NCBI GenBank assembly: GCA_028583415.1
Contig: CM053267.1
Span: forward strand, 49,269,390-49,333,389
DNA from: Protea cynaroides
Taxonomy: Eukaryota; Streptophyta; Magnoliopsida; Proteales; Proteaceae
DNA: 64,000 nucleotides
Direction of reading: 5' to 3'
Under the pieces are notes generated by a model, which made no database searches, was not told the origin of the DNA, and was given only the letters and a program-made list of their open reading frames with translations. Made by a program: the position numbers and the translations under genes. The number at the start of each line of letters is the position of its first letter. Within the stretch, counting starts at the first letter, position 1. Shown here in pieces: positions 34,901 to 44,699 of this stretch.

Positions 34901-36802
34901 TCAACGGACCTAAGGAACACCGTCCTCCCATCACAAGAAACCATGAAGTTGATGATGGACTTTCCGGTAGGACCAGTCCAACCATCACACATAATAGTTA
35001 CTCCGAAATCTTCCCAATGCCTCTTCGGCTTAGAATCCAGTCTTGTAATTCCTTCTTATGTTGGAGGCAAATAATGAGTCATTAACTCATATTGATTTGG
35101 CCCTCTAACCCCCGTACTCGCCTCAAGAATCGCATCCAGCATGCTCGAAAGAAAGGGCCTGTGGTGGCGTTCTTTGGGATGCCATGATAAAACGACCACT
35201 TAGAGTAAGAATACCCTACCGACTCCCTATTCTTTCCCCCAAACATTGTCTTTATTTTTTTTGCTTACTACCTTGCTCGTAAAAGACTGCGGGATCTTGC
35301 TCTAGAACTTGAACATAATCATCCCGTCCCCGTGGCACGGGTTCTTCCCTTCTACTTCGTGATCTAGAAAACCGGGAACCAATCCCTTTGCTCGTCTCTC
35401 GTGGCTCGGGCTCAACAAATCCACTACCACCGCCACCCGCTCCGGATGTACCCGCTCCCGTCCGTCTCCTCTCGCTATCCGATCCAAGGGTTTCTCTACT
35501 AGCTATTGCCGCATGACGCATCTCTGTCTTGCCTCGCCTCTGTCATGTCTCTTACATCCCATCCCTCAACCTCATGTTCCTCACCGGATTCTCGGCACGG
35601 TGCCTCGAATTGCCTCTTCAAATTGTTGTTTTTCTCTTTCCATTGCTGCCCTCCTCCGCCTCCCTCCCCCAACTGTTCACCTATGGCCCCGGATATCTCC
35701 AGGGACAACTGCGGGCATTTGAAAACATCTTTGCCCAATCTACTCAAGTGTTGCTTCGGTCTTGTGATGCCGCCGGACCGAAGCTTCTTCCCACAAAAAT
35801 TACACTCGGGTCTTCTTCCTATCACCCCTGAAGGGCGATCGCATACCGCCATGCAGGGGTCGGTTCGGGAACCGGTACCATCGCCCCATCGCCGCCCCGT
35901 AACTTGGTCCCGACATAATTTCCAAGGCATTGTTTCATAGAAAACACAAACTTCAATAACCTTACAAACTTGAACACAGTAGAAATTACATTTCAAAAAT
36001 TTTCTCATATTTTAAATGCGATCGTAACATTTTTCCTTATTTTTCCCGATTTTATAGCATTTTTAATCAATTTTAAATTAATTTTTAATTGTTGAAAATT
36101 ATTTTTTTAATATAAATAATTCAAAAAAAACATACAACAACCGAAATCGAAATCTGAAATCGTAGGACAAGAAATCGGCCAACGGTGATTAACATATAAA
36201 TAGGTCATCATCATCAAATGAGTAATAATAATTAATATTTTAATTTTAATTGCTGAAAATTCATTTTTAAATGCAAATAATTGAAAAAAATACCTACAAC
36301 AATCAAAATCGAAAACTGAAACCGTGAGCTTGTAGATCGGGCTCACGTAACTAACATATAAAAATTTCATCACATTCTAGTTGTAGTCTCATGTAAAATT
36401 TCATTTTTCGGCAAGAAACTTACCTTCAACAGTTGATATGAAGCTCTTCAAGCAATCCCCGCAGTCCGAAGCACCACTCGTAGCAATTTAGAAGTCCAAA
36501 CAAAAAAAAATGGGGAAGAAATGAAGAAATGAAGAAAATATCGGGAGGGACTGTTCCCGGTCGAAGTTCCCGACCGGAACGGCCCTCTGTCTGTTTATAA
36601 AAAAAAAAAAAAGCAAAAAGCAAAATCTCGCGAGATCTCGCCGAGATCTCGCGAGAGATAGCGAAAAATAGCGAGATCTCGCGAGATCTCGGCGAGAATA
36701 GGTAAATGCCGAGACGAAAATGGTTATCGCCTCTGTTTTCGTCTCGGCTAGTGTCGAAACCAGCGAAATCGGCGAGATCTCGCGCCGAGATTTTAATCCA
36801 TG
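31932..36802 (-). mobile_element. Autonomous-type hAT element, ATCTCG-rich
   Basis: Exact 8-bp target duplication GCATCCAT (31924-31931 and 36803-36810). The inverted ends CAAGGTTTAAAATCTCG and CATGGATTAAAATCTCG differ at two bases. The subterminal regions are made of GAGATCTCGCC-type palindromic units. It encodes a decayed transposase on the minus strand. The small element at 46417-47105 has the same end type. Confidence 0.92.
32416..36008 (-). pseudogene. hAT transposase, decayed, ATCTCG-rich element
   Basis: From right to left: BED-type finger (CNFCGKKLRSGGITRPKQHL) in 35499-36008; the DUF659 core around 34800-35250, read through frameshifts (a GFGVTIMCDGW-type region near 34990); TPCAAHCIDLMLKDMGK at 34521-34772; the C-terminal dimerisation segment VLAQTCSASGCERN at 33526-33729; and an acidic, Ser/Arg-rich tail at 32416-33263. 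Frameshifts between all segments mean no intact protein. Confidence 0.8.
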
Positions 36803-36888
36803 GCATCCATCACTATTGCTGATGCTGCTATTGCTACTATTACTTGGTTCACAGTAACTTATACTGTGCTGCTACTACAGGGGGGGCG

Positions 36889-37189
36889 TGATAGCGTAAT
36901 AAAATTGTAACTGTACATTGCTTTGACTTAGTCAAAGTAGTTAGTGCTAGTTTCTAGGATTTGGACTCCTATTAGTATATGGACTTCTAATTAGTTTATT
37001 AGTTTCCTTTACCAATTAGGCTTGTTCCTATTTTGAGTTTACTTTGTTTTTAGTTTGTGACTAGGACTCTAACTTGTAGAGTTTTAGATCCTATCTAATA
37101 GTTGTTTTCTTTTTTCTATAAATACAAGCTATAGGAGAGGAGGACACATTGATTTTCTCCAACTTCTCTTATTTTTCTATTTTGTTACA
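36889..37189 (+). repeat. 3' LTR of TRIM F
   Basis: TGATAGCGTAATAAAATTG ... TTTTGTTACA, collinear with the 5' LTR apart from small deletions. Confidence 0.88.
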
Positions 37190-37194
37190 GTATG

Positions 37195-38238
37195 TATATA
37201 CTAATTGCAACTAATTGCTTTGCAATTTTTTTTTGAATTAGAATCTTGTCATAGACAAGAAAATCCCATACTTCACTAGGCCTTATATCAGCCTTTTATG
37301 ACCAAGCTAGACAATGGACCATTCTGGCCTGGAGGTTGGCAGTCTGGCCATCTGGTCCGACAATTTGAGTGGTCTGGTGGACTCACATCAGTTATGCTCT
37401 CTGTTGAGTATGTGTGGAAGGAAGTTTTTATTTTTTCACTCAAAAGCATTACTCGGCTGGTAGAGCACTGTTGGTCTGTTGCACAATGCTGGAGCCTGGA
37501 GACCTTGGGTTCAAATTTGATCATTGGTATGCTTCATGATTAATTTTATTTAAATGACATACCCATCTGATCATCCTATGGTGTAATTGTCCAACCTTCT
37601 GGTTCAAGCAATCCAAATACCCTGGTTGTTTGAATAATTGAATCGGACAGTCCAAGCAGTCAATGGTTTTGAATGTACCTTTGGCTAATGAAAGCTGACA
37701 GTCCAAATCATCTGAACATGATCCTACTTCCCATTCCAATGGTCCATGAAAGCCAAAATACTACAAAAAGTATTCTTGAAGCACTAAAAGTCTAAAGCCA
37801 CTAAATTGCTTTGTGATAGAAGCCCGAGATCAGATTTTTTCAACAATCCTTCGTGTTACTTTGTATGCTGGTTTTGCTTGATTGTTAAGTCTTGTTGTTC
37901 CCTTCCTTCCACAAGCTTCAAAACTGCTTCAATGTTTGCAGACCACATATTAATTCCATTAAGATTTAATACCTGTGTTTGCCGCCAATCTAGAAGATCT
38001 TTCCTCAACAAGGAAAATATGATACTTGGAGATATCATCTAGTGGACTGGGATAGGGTTTGTTTGGCAAAGGAGCATGGTGGGCTGGGTATAAGACATGT
38101 GAGTGGGATGAATGTTCATTATTGTCCCTATTACAGAAATGGTTGTGGAAAATTGGAGAGGAAGAAGGTGATTGTGGATGCAAGTGATTGGAGCCAAGTA
38201 TGAGATAAAAGGAGGCTGCTGATCGAGTAGGGTTGACG
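37195..38238 (+). other. Intron 7 spacer with a tRNA-like SINE head
   Basis: At 37449-37460 TTACTCGGCTGG followed by TAGAGCACTG resembles a pol III A box. At 37507-37519 GGGTTCAAATTTG resembles a B box, 46 bases further on. This is a plausible tRNA-derived SINE head; I cannot see its end. The rest of the spacer shows nothing recognisable. Confidence 0.4.
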
Positions 38239-38246
38239 GGTCTTAT

Positions 38247-39477
38247 CAAGGTTTGAGATTTCGATCCTTGTCAAAATTGAAATATTTCCTTGAAATGATA
38301 AAAATCTAGGGAATAAAAGGAAATTGGGGGGGGAATTAGAGCCCTATAATTTGCAACGAAACTTTAGGGGATGCATATTTAAGCATAAATACACTTGTAT
38401 AAAAATATGTAAAAATAAACTCCATCCAAAGTGATAGTTTGGTCTCGCATCCTATTTTACTAGTGTATAGCATAGGTATTGTGTCCTTTCACCTATATAA
38501 ATTATTCTGCACATAAAATATTGACATCAAGCAAGTTATTCCTATTAAATGTCCATGCATTTTCATGAGCAAACAGAGCCGAATGTGGTTAACATATAAT
38601 ATGTTAAGGAAAATGGCTTTCAATGAAGTTGGGATTTTTAAGAGTGAAGCAAAGATGTTTCATTCTTTTAAAACTCCAACAAACTGTCATAGTATGGTGC
38701 AAATCTAGCATTCAAACATTACTCAAATCTAGCAAAACAATTGAACCAAGATGATAAGTTTTAGGGATGTAGCTCTTTCTTGAAATTTCAGCTTAAATGT
38801 GTCCAAAGAACCTTAAATTTTCTTTCAATCTTGTTGGGGGAACTATAAGTTCAGGGGAGGTTTGAACTTCCCAAGATATGTAAGTTCTTGATAAGAGTGT
38901 TCTAGTGCATGTTCTAGTGCACAAGGCTCCCGCTACTGCAGTGTCTGGGGAGGGGTAGAATGTACATAGCCTTACCCACAAAGCAGAGAGGCTATTTCCG
39001 TGTTTAGAACCTGTGACCACCAGTTTGCAATATGTAAGTTCTTGATAAATTTGAAGCATAGTTGTTAGGACACTAAGGCGAACAAAGGTATTGGAGGCTT
39101 GACGGGGCACTTAGGCGACCACCCACCTAGGCGATCAAGGCGCCTGATTTTCCAAGGCATCACAAGGGCGCCCAGGCGATGCCTTGACAACTATGATTTG
39201 AAGTCTTCTAGCAATTTTGGCTCATTTCCTTACTTTTGACTCGTGTCCCCAATTTCGACCACTGAGACAATTTTAACTTTGGATTTGGCATCTTATGTGA
39301 GGAAATATAACATTTCGATCATTTTAACCTTAATTATGACATTTTGAATAATTTTTTCACTTGTTTAGATAAATTATTGTATTAGTTTTGTTTTCCATGT
39401 GACTTTGTTTCACGGTCTAGGGAGACCGAAATATTTCGCAAAAAAATTGACCATTTCGTTCAAAATTTCAAACATTG
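38247..39477. mobile_element. Non-autonomous hAT with ATTTCG-type ends
   Basis: Target duplication GGTCTTAT (38239-38246) against GGTCTTAA (39478-39485), 7 of 8 bases. The ends CAAGGTTTGAGATTTCG and CAATGTTTGAAATTTTG (reverse complement) form inverted repeats. AT-rich non-coding inside; a small MITE is inserted at 39057-39195. Confidence 0.8.
39057..39195. mobile_element. 139-bp hAT MITE, CATAGTTGTCAAGG family, nested
   Basis: Exact 8-bp target duplication ATTTGAAG (39049-39056 and 39196-39203). The right end CCTTGACAACTATG is the family end; the left end is CATAGTTGTTAGGAC. The inside is nearly all AGGCG/CGCCT units. Confidence 0.88.
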
Positions 39478-39544
39478 GGTCTTAAGTGGTTGGAGTTTGG
39501 AAGGGAATAAATAACATTTCTCAAAAGTTCAAAAGGGAGGAGAT

Positions 39545-40080
39545 GGAGATTCTTTGTAAGTGTTGTAACATGTAATATGGCTCAAGGGTATATTTGTCTA
39601 GGTGAATGATGGGGTAAGGACTATATATTAACCTTACCTTTCATTCATTTTCTATTCTTTCTTATGTTGCCTATATCAATATATAAATAAAGAATGCTTC
39701 ATTTTCACATTGACAAGCCAGTTATTTTCTTTCAAAACTCAACGTGGTATCAGAGCTGGGATCAACCTACAATCAACCTAGGATCTCACAAAATTTTTCT
39801 TGCAACGCTCCCTCCCTCTTTTGTTGCCCCTTTGTCATCCCTTTTTGAATAACTGCTAGGGTTTTGGCGAGATTTCTTTACCGCCAAGATCTTGGTGGTG
39901 TGCGGCCACCGCCGCTAGTGTCTTGCGCCCTCCTTGTTTTTCTTGATCACTGGTGTCTATGACCTGAAATGCCATGTTGTTTGTGAGACATTATTTTCTA
40001 GCTTGTCCTAGAGGTTCTTGATTCTTTGTATCTTCATATCTAATCTTACAACTGTATCTATTGGAACTGAAGGGATGAGT
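39545..40080 (+). mobile_element. LTR retrotransposon 5' end (LTR, primer-binding site, leader)
   Basis: TGTAACATGTAATATGGCTC ... TTTCAAAACTCAACG, then a perfect tRNA-iMet primer-binding site TGGTATCAGAGC at 39745-39756, then a leader. TATATATTAACC (39623-39634) and AATATATAAATAAAG (39679-39693) suit a TATA box and a polyadenylation region. No second LTR or pol was found. The left border is uncertain (39554 or 39560). Confidence 0.55.
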
Positions 40081-40086
40081 CATGGG

Positions 40087-40531
40087 TGTAACGCCACAAC
40101 CTCCAAGCAACCGTCAAGATATTGTCCTCTTTGGTCTATGGGCCTCAAGGCTTTAAAACGCGTCTTGACATGTTGGGGAGGTTAAGGGTTATCAACTAGT
40201 CCAGTCTCTTCCCCCTAACCAATGTGGGACTAAGCTTGTGCACCCTTATTGATCTTCTGAACCACTTGGTACTCGCCGTATCTTGATGGGGACCCCTCAA
40301 CGATCTCCCAAGATGGTCGGTACTTGCCGCCCTAGAGTGTCACATTCTCCCCCCTTCGGGTATAAAGTCCCCACTGTGTCCCCATACGGTGTCGGGGTCC
40401 GCTCTGATACCAATCGTAACGCCTCAACCTCCAAACAACCGTCAAGATATTGTCCTCTTTGGCCCATGGGCCTCAAGGCTTTAAAATGCGTCTTGACATG
40501 TTAGGGAGGCTAAGGCTTATCAATTAGCCCC
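40087..40531 (-). mobile_element. TRIM retrotransposon with 117-bp LTRs
   Basis: Direct repeats of 117 bp at 40087-40203 and 40415-40531 share CCGTCAAGATATTGTCCTCT and GGGCCTCAAGGCTTTAAAA. Next to the right copy, on the minus strand, is TGGTATCAGAGCGGACCC, a perfect primer-binding site (about 40401-40412). Next to the left copy is a minus-strand polypurine tract TTAGGGGGAAGAGAC (about 40204-40218). The 211-bp inside has no gene. No target duplication was confirmed. Confidence 0.85.
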
Positions 40532-41117
40532 CTGTCCCACCCACCTTGGTTGGCTGTCGTCTGTTTTGGTGGAAGAGATGGGGGACTGGCAGAAGGGAGA
40601 GCAGCAAATCTGTGGAAGATGATTCTGTTTGCGGCAATGGTTAGAAAAACATTTTTTTGGGACTGGGATAGTCTGGAGAACCTAGGTGTCCCAAGCATCC
40701 CAGATGCCCATCCAGACTGTCCTAGAACCACACCAAAAGCAAAAAATGGCTAATAATGATGGTTGGAAGAACCATCAGGCGTTTTGAGCATCCGATTTGT
40801 AGCACATAGCATTCTGGATGTTAGCCTTAAAATAGTAGTTTGCAGTATGCTGGTCTGTTTGGGGGGAAAGAGATGCTTTGGGTGTTTCAAGCCAAGGAAG
40901 AATGAGCATGCAGATTTGCAGAGTAGCAATGGAAGCAACAGGTGGGGAGGCTTTTAGAGAGTCCAGGTTGGAGTAATGTTAAGTATACAATTGGACAGCA
41001 TCATGTTTGTACAAGTTACTCTTTTGAGAAACAGTAGTTCAATGCACTTTTACTTCTCAAAAAAAAAAAAGTTTTTCTAAGTGCTATTCTCCAGAATATC
41101 TTGTGATGATTTAATCA
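40532..41117 (+). other. Intron 7 spacer
   Basis: No clear feature. A rough inverted pair, GGATAGTCTGGAGAACCTAGG and the later CCAGACTGTCCTAG, lies at 40666-40730. A-tract at 41059-41070. Confidence 0.5.
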
Positions 41118-41125
41118 TATTTGAT

Positions 41126-41266
41126 CATAGTTGTCAAGGCACCAAGGCGTTAGAGGCCTGACGGGGCGCTAGGTGACCAAGGTGCTTGCCTAGTCGATCA
41201 AGGAGCCTAATTTTCCAAGGCATGACAAGGTCTCTTGGGCACTTAGGTGACGCCTTGACAACTGTG
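41126..41266. mobile_element. 141-bp hAT MITE, CATAGTTGTCAAGG family
   Basis: Left end CATAGTTGTCAAGGC, right end GCCTTGACAACTGTG. Flanks TATTTGAT (41118-41125) and CATTTGAT (41267-41274), 7 of 8 bases. Full of AGGCG-like units, close to the copy at 39057. Confidence 0.85.
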
Positions 41267-41274
41267 CATTTGAT

Positions 41275-41824
41275 TGCATTTCCATGCATCTTCTAGTTTT
41301 TATAACTTAGTGATTTTGATTTCATCATTTGAAAGGACCATATCTCATAGTCAACCTACCTTGGATATTTTTCCAGAGCCTCAAAAGTTTTTAGAGAAAA
41401 TGCATCATGTATTTCTTATCCTAAAAATAAAATTCATTTCCTCTTTTATTCTTTTTATATCTACATGAGGCATAGTCAAGTTTTAGTAGGTTAATGCGAC
41501 TCATGCACTTGTGTGATTCAAATATTCAATCAAAGAGGACGAGCACAACAAACAAATTAATCTTTTCATTGTAAATGTCGGATTTGCGGGGAATAATTCT
41601 ATTAGCAGAAAATGGCTTGCAGATAACTTTGTGGGATTGGTAAATTTATCATTGTGGGTGGTGAGATTCAGTTGCTGAATTTGGTGGTTCACCATGATAA
41701 AAAGGAGGCTATAGATGGGCTTCACTCTCTTCTTCTGATTTCTTTTGTTTTCTCTTTCTGTTACTTTGGGGAGCTCTGTGTTGGTGGTACTTCGTTGTGA
41801 TGATCATAAGAACGAATTTTCCAG
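41275..41824 (+). other. End of TOP3A intron 7
   Basis: Ordinary intron sequence ending in the TTTCCAG acceptor. Nothing else recognised. Confidence 0.65.
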
Positions 41825-41954
41825 GTATGAACTCTGGAAACCTTACCTTAGATCCATGATGGAGTGTGACATGAAAGCAGTTAGCCTAGGCAGCAAGAGG
41901 AAAGCTGAAGTTTTGGAGACTTGCTTGCAGCAGATGAAAGCTTGCTTCTTGGAT
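41825..41954 (+). CDS. TOP3A: TOP3A exon after 10.5-kb intron
   Basis: One base completing a Gly codon plus 43 codons: YELWKPYLRSMMECDMKA through QMKACFLD. Acceptor TTTCCAG at 41824, donor GTAAGT at 41955. The helical end (KAEVLETCLQQMKACFLD) closes the catalytic domain in plant TOP3A. Confidence 0.94.
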
Positions 41955-44059
41955 GTAAGTTTACATTACCTGTCATTGCATACCATTGTCTACAATTCCT
42001 CTGCAGCAACGAGTTGGAATTTTCCCACATCAGTTGGGGATGTGGTCTTGTTGCTTTTTGCAGACACACACGTAAAACTATTGAATGTTGTAATGTTAAC
42101 ATGTTGAGTGTTGAGAAAAGACACATTTGATGATTTACCTCCATATATGATCTTGAATATAATGTTTGGTGGTACACAGTTCATGTAGCTTGGGATGACA
42201 CAGTAAGTTGATTTTTGTGATGTTCATGTACCACTTTAGTACTTTATGTTCAAATAATTTGTAACATTTACTTTTTGCTTGGGGGTGAATACGGTTTTAT
42301 TTGAAGAAGACATGAATGCATGAGTGGAATTTGAAAGCTACAAGTTCGTTACAAGACATGAGAAATAAAATTAAGATGCACATTCTGTGCTAATCCACAT
42401 TTTCTGTAAACTTATTTACAAACATTTGATTACACTAACATGGGTATACTCCCTGATGCGAACCTATCCATGAGTTCATCAGAGATAATACAGGTAACTA
42501 GCAACAAAATGATTGACGAGTGACGACTATGAATTATAATCTTTGATGAACTTACATGTTTGGTAAAGATTAACCTTTTGGAATAATGGCTTGAGCAGTT
42601 CTATAAAACCATGTTGAATTCTATCCAAAGTAACTATGGGAATAAACGTAGGAAGCTGGTTGTGGATAATTCTCAAAACATGTGATACCTATGTTTACTG
42701 ATATAGCCGGACAGAAAACAGAATATTGTGGAATATGAGAACCTAGAATTAGATTTTGTTTAATTAGGGCTATGTGCAACTTAACTAAGCGTTGAGGGAT
42801 ATGGGTAAACTTATAAAGTAAAATGCATTTACAATTTGGCGAAGAAAATCTTGAGTTTAAGAGGAATGAAATTACTCTTTTAACAAAGGACTATAGGTGA
42901 GGCTAATTAAGGGGGGCAGCTGGGTTAGGAAGGAATTTAGGTGAAGGTTGAAAGGAGAGAACAGATTTTTCTGGCTATGAGATCATAAATGGTAACTGGT
43001 GATGCCCATGGGCTTGATAGGTGACGAAGGAATCTTTCATAATGTTTTTTTTTATTTTTTTTTATTTTTATTTTTTATATAAATCATAATGGGACTTTCT
43101 GGTCTATGTCCAAAATTTTGTTTTATAATTTGCATTTTTATTGGATTCGAACACAAGGCCTCATATTTAGATACATGAAAGTTAAGTGCATATATAAAAA
43201 CAATGACAAGCTGGGAGAATGATATTAATTAAACACCACTAATAAGAGGCCAAAATTTGGTGAACGTAGGTGATGCAGGTGAGGCCTATGCTAGGAGGAG
43301 GGGCTGAAAGAAGCAGCAATCAATTGGGCTAGGCCCACTGAGTCAACCAGACCCATTGAGTCAAAGCAATCAGCCCAATTAATTACAGATAGTACCGCCA
43401 GCTTTGTAGCTTAGTTTAGTTGACATTGGTATTGGGATGAGACTTTTATTAGGATGTTATTAAGTTTCCTAAATTGTAGCAATCAGTTATCTAGGAGTTT
43501 TAGTAGGAGTTCTCTTAGTTTCCTAATTTTTAGTCCAATTATTTCCATTGTTTTCTTTCCTAAAATATAGGCTAGTTAGTTAGAAGTCTCAATTACTTCG
43601 AAACTAAGAATTTACTTTCCTATTTTTCAGTTTTGGAAACTTTCCTAATTCATTGTTTAGAAACTTCCTACTTTATAAAGGAAGTTTAGTTTCTCTAAGT
43701 TTAGTTTTCTTTCCTATTTTATTTGTAACTTTCAAGATTATAAATGGTAGAGAAGGGGCTGGTAGTAGATCAGATTTGGACCAGAAAAAAGAAGAATATC
43801 AAATTTTCTGGTTGAGTCTCTTGGTTGTGAGACTCAACTAACTACTTTACTTTCTTCATTCTTTAATTCTTCTACTGTTAATCACTATCTTCTTCTTCAT
43901 TACTGCTGGGCGACCATCTTCCTTCATCTTTAAGACTATGGTAAGAACTCCATTGGCTCAACCTGAAATCATTCACAGACTAGCGGTAGACCATTCCAGC
44001 AAGTTTTCTACATCCACAGTTGCTGTAGTTTTTATTGGATCTCTCCCAGATTTCAGAGT
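41955..44059 (+). other. Start of TOP3A intron 8, probable LTR-element leader
   Basis: 41955-43260 shows no feature except a T-rich stretch (43042-43080). From about 43270 to 44059 the DNA resembles an LTR plus leader of a retroelement (repeated AGTTTCCTA words, TATAAAG near 43673), and it continues after the hAT at 51007. No primer-binding site or second LTR was found, so this is tentative. Confidence 0.35.
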
Positions 44060-44699
44060 GTGTTCACCATAGTGGTCAAGGTGACAAGGCGATCGAGGCC
44101 ATCCTGGGCGCCTAGGCGACCAAGGCGTTCCTATTGTATTTTTTTTTATTGCTAAAATATTAATGCTATATTAATGTTTATATATATGCAGTATTCTACA
44201 TAAATAATCAACATTTAAAACATAACTTCATTAATATGGGAAAACCAACAAGGCAACAAATAAAGAATAAAGTATAGGAAAACCAATAAGGCAACAAATA
44301 AAGAATAAAGTATAGGACATAAAGAAACATATTTACAATAAACAAAAAATCACAAATCAATAAAGTAAGAACTTAAAACTTAGAACATCGTAGCATGTAA
44401 GTAAGAAGCAAGACTGTATAGAGGAAGACTATAATGTTATTTACCTCTATGATGCCAAAATAAATGCTTCTGCTTTTATTCCTCTAAAAGTAATAAATCC
44501 TGCAATAAAAATATATGCAACAAGATTGCAAGAAAAAAAAATCTCATATATCTAAAATTATCCTAGGCAGTAGACAATGCAATAAGAAATAATAACTCAA
44601 TAAAAATCCACATCCAAATTCATAAAATTCTATAAGTTAAATCAATCATCAAATAAACTACTGTCTATTGCACGTTCTTGCTCCTCCCCTCCACTATGA

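Larger units (their letters stand above)
31535..37189 (+). mobile_element. TRIM retrotransposon F, carrying a hAT
   Basis: LTRs at 31535-31860 (326 bp) and 36889-37189 (301 bp). Exact 5-bp target duplication GTATG (31530-31534 and 37190-37194). Primer-binding site TGGTATCAAAGC at 31861-31872. A G-rich polypurine tract (ACAGGGGGGGCG, about 36877-36888) stands before the 3' LTR. Without the nested hAT (31932-36802) the inside is only about 150 bp with no gene, so it is a terminal-repeat retrotransposon in miniature that needs another element's enzymes. The element at 60540-62047 is from the same family. Confidence 0.9.

Noticed and set aside
31861..37189. Autonomous copia with its own genes
   Set aside because: All coding DNA between these LTRs belongs to the nested hAT. 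The element's own inside is about 150 bp.
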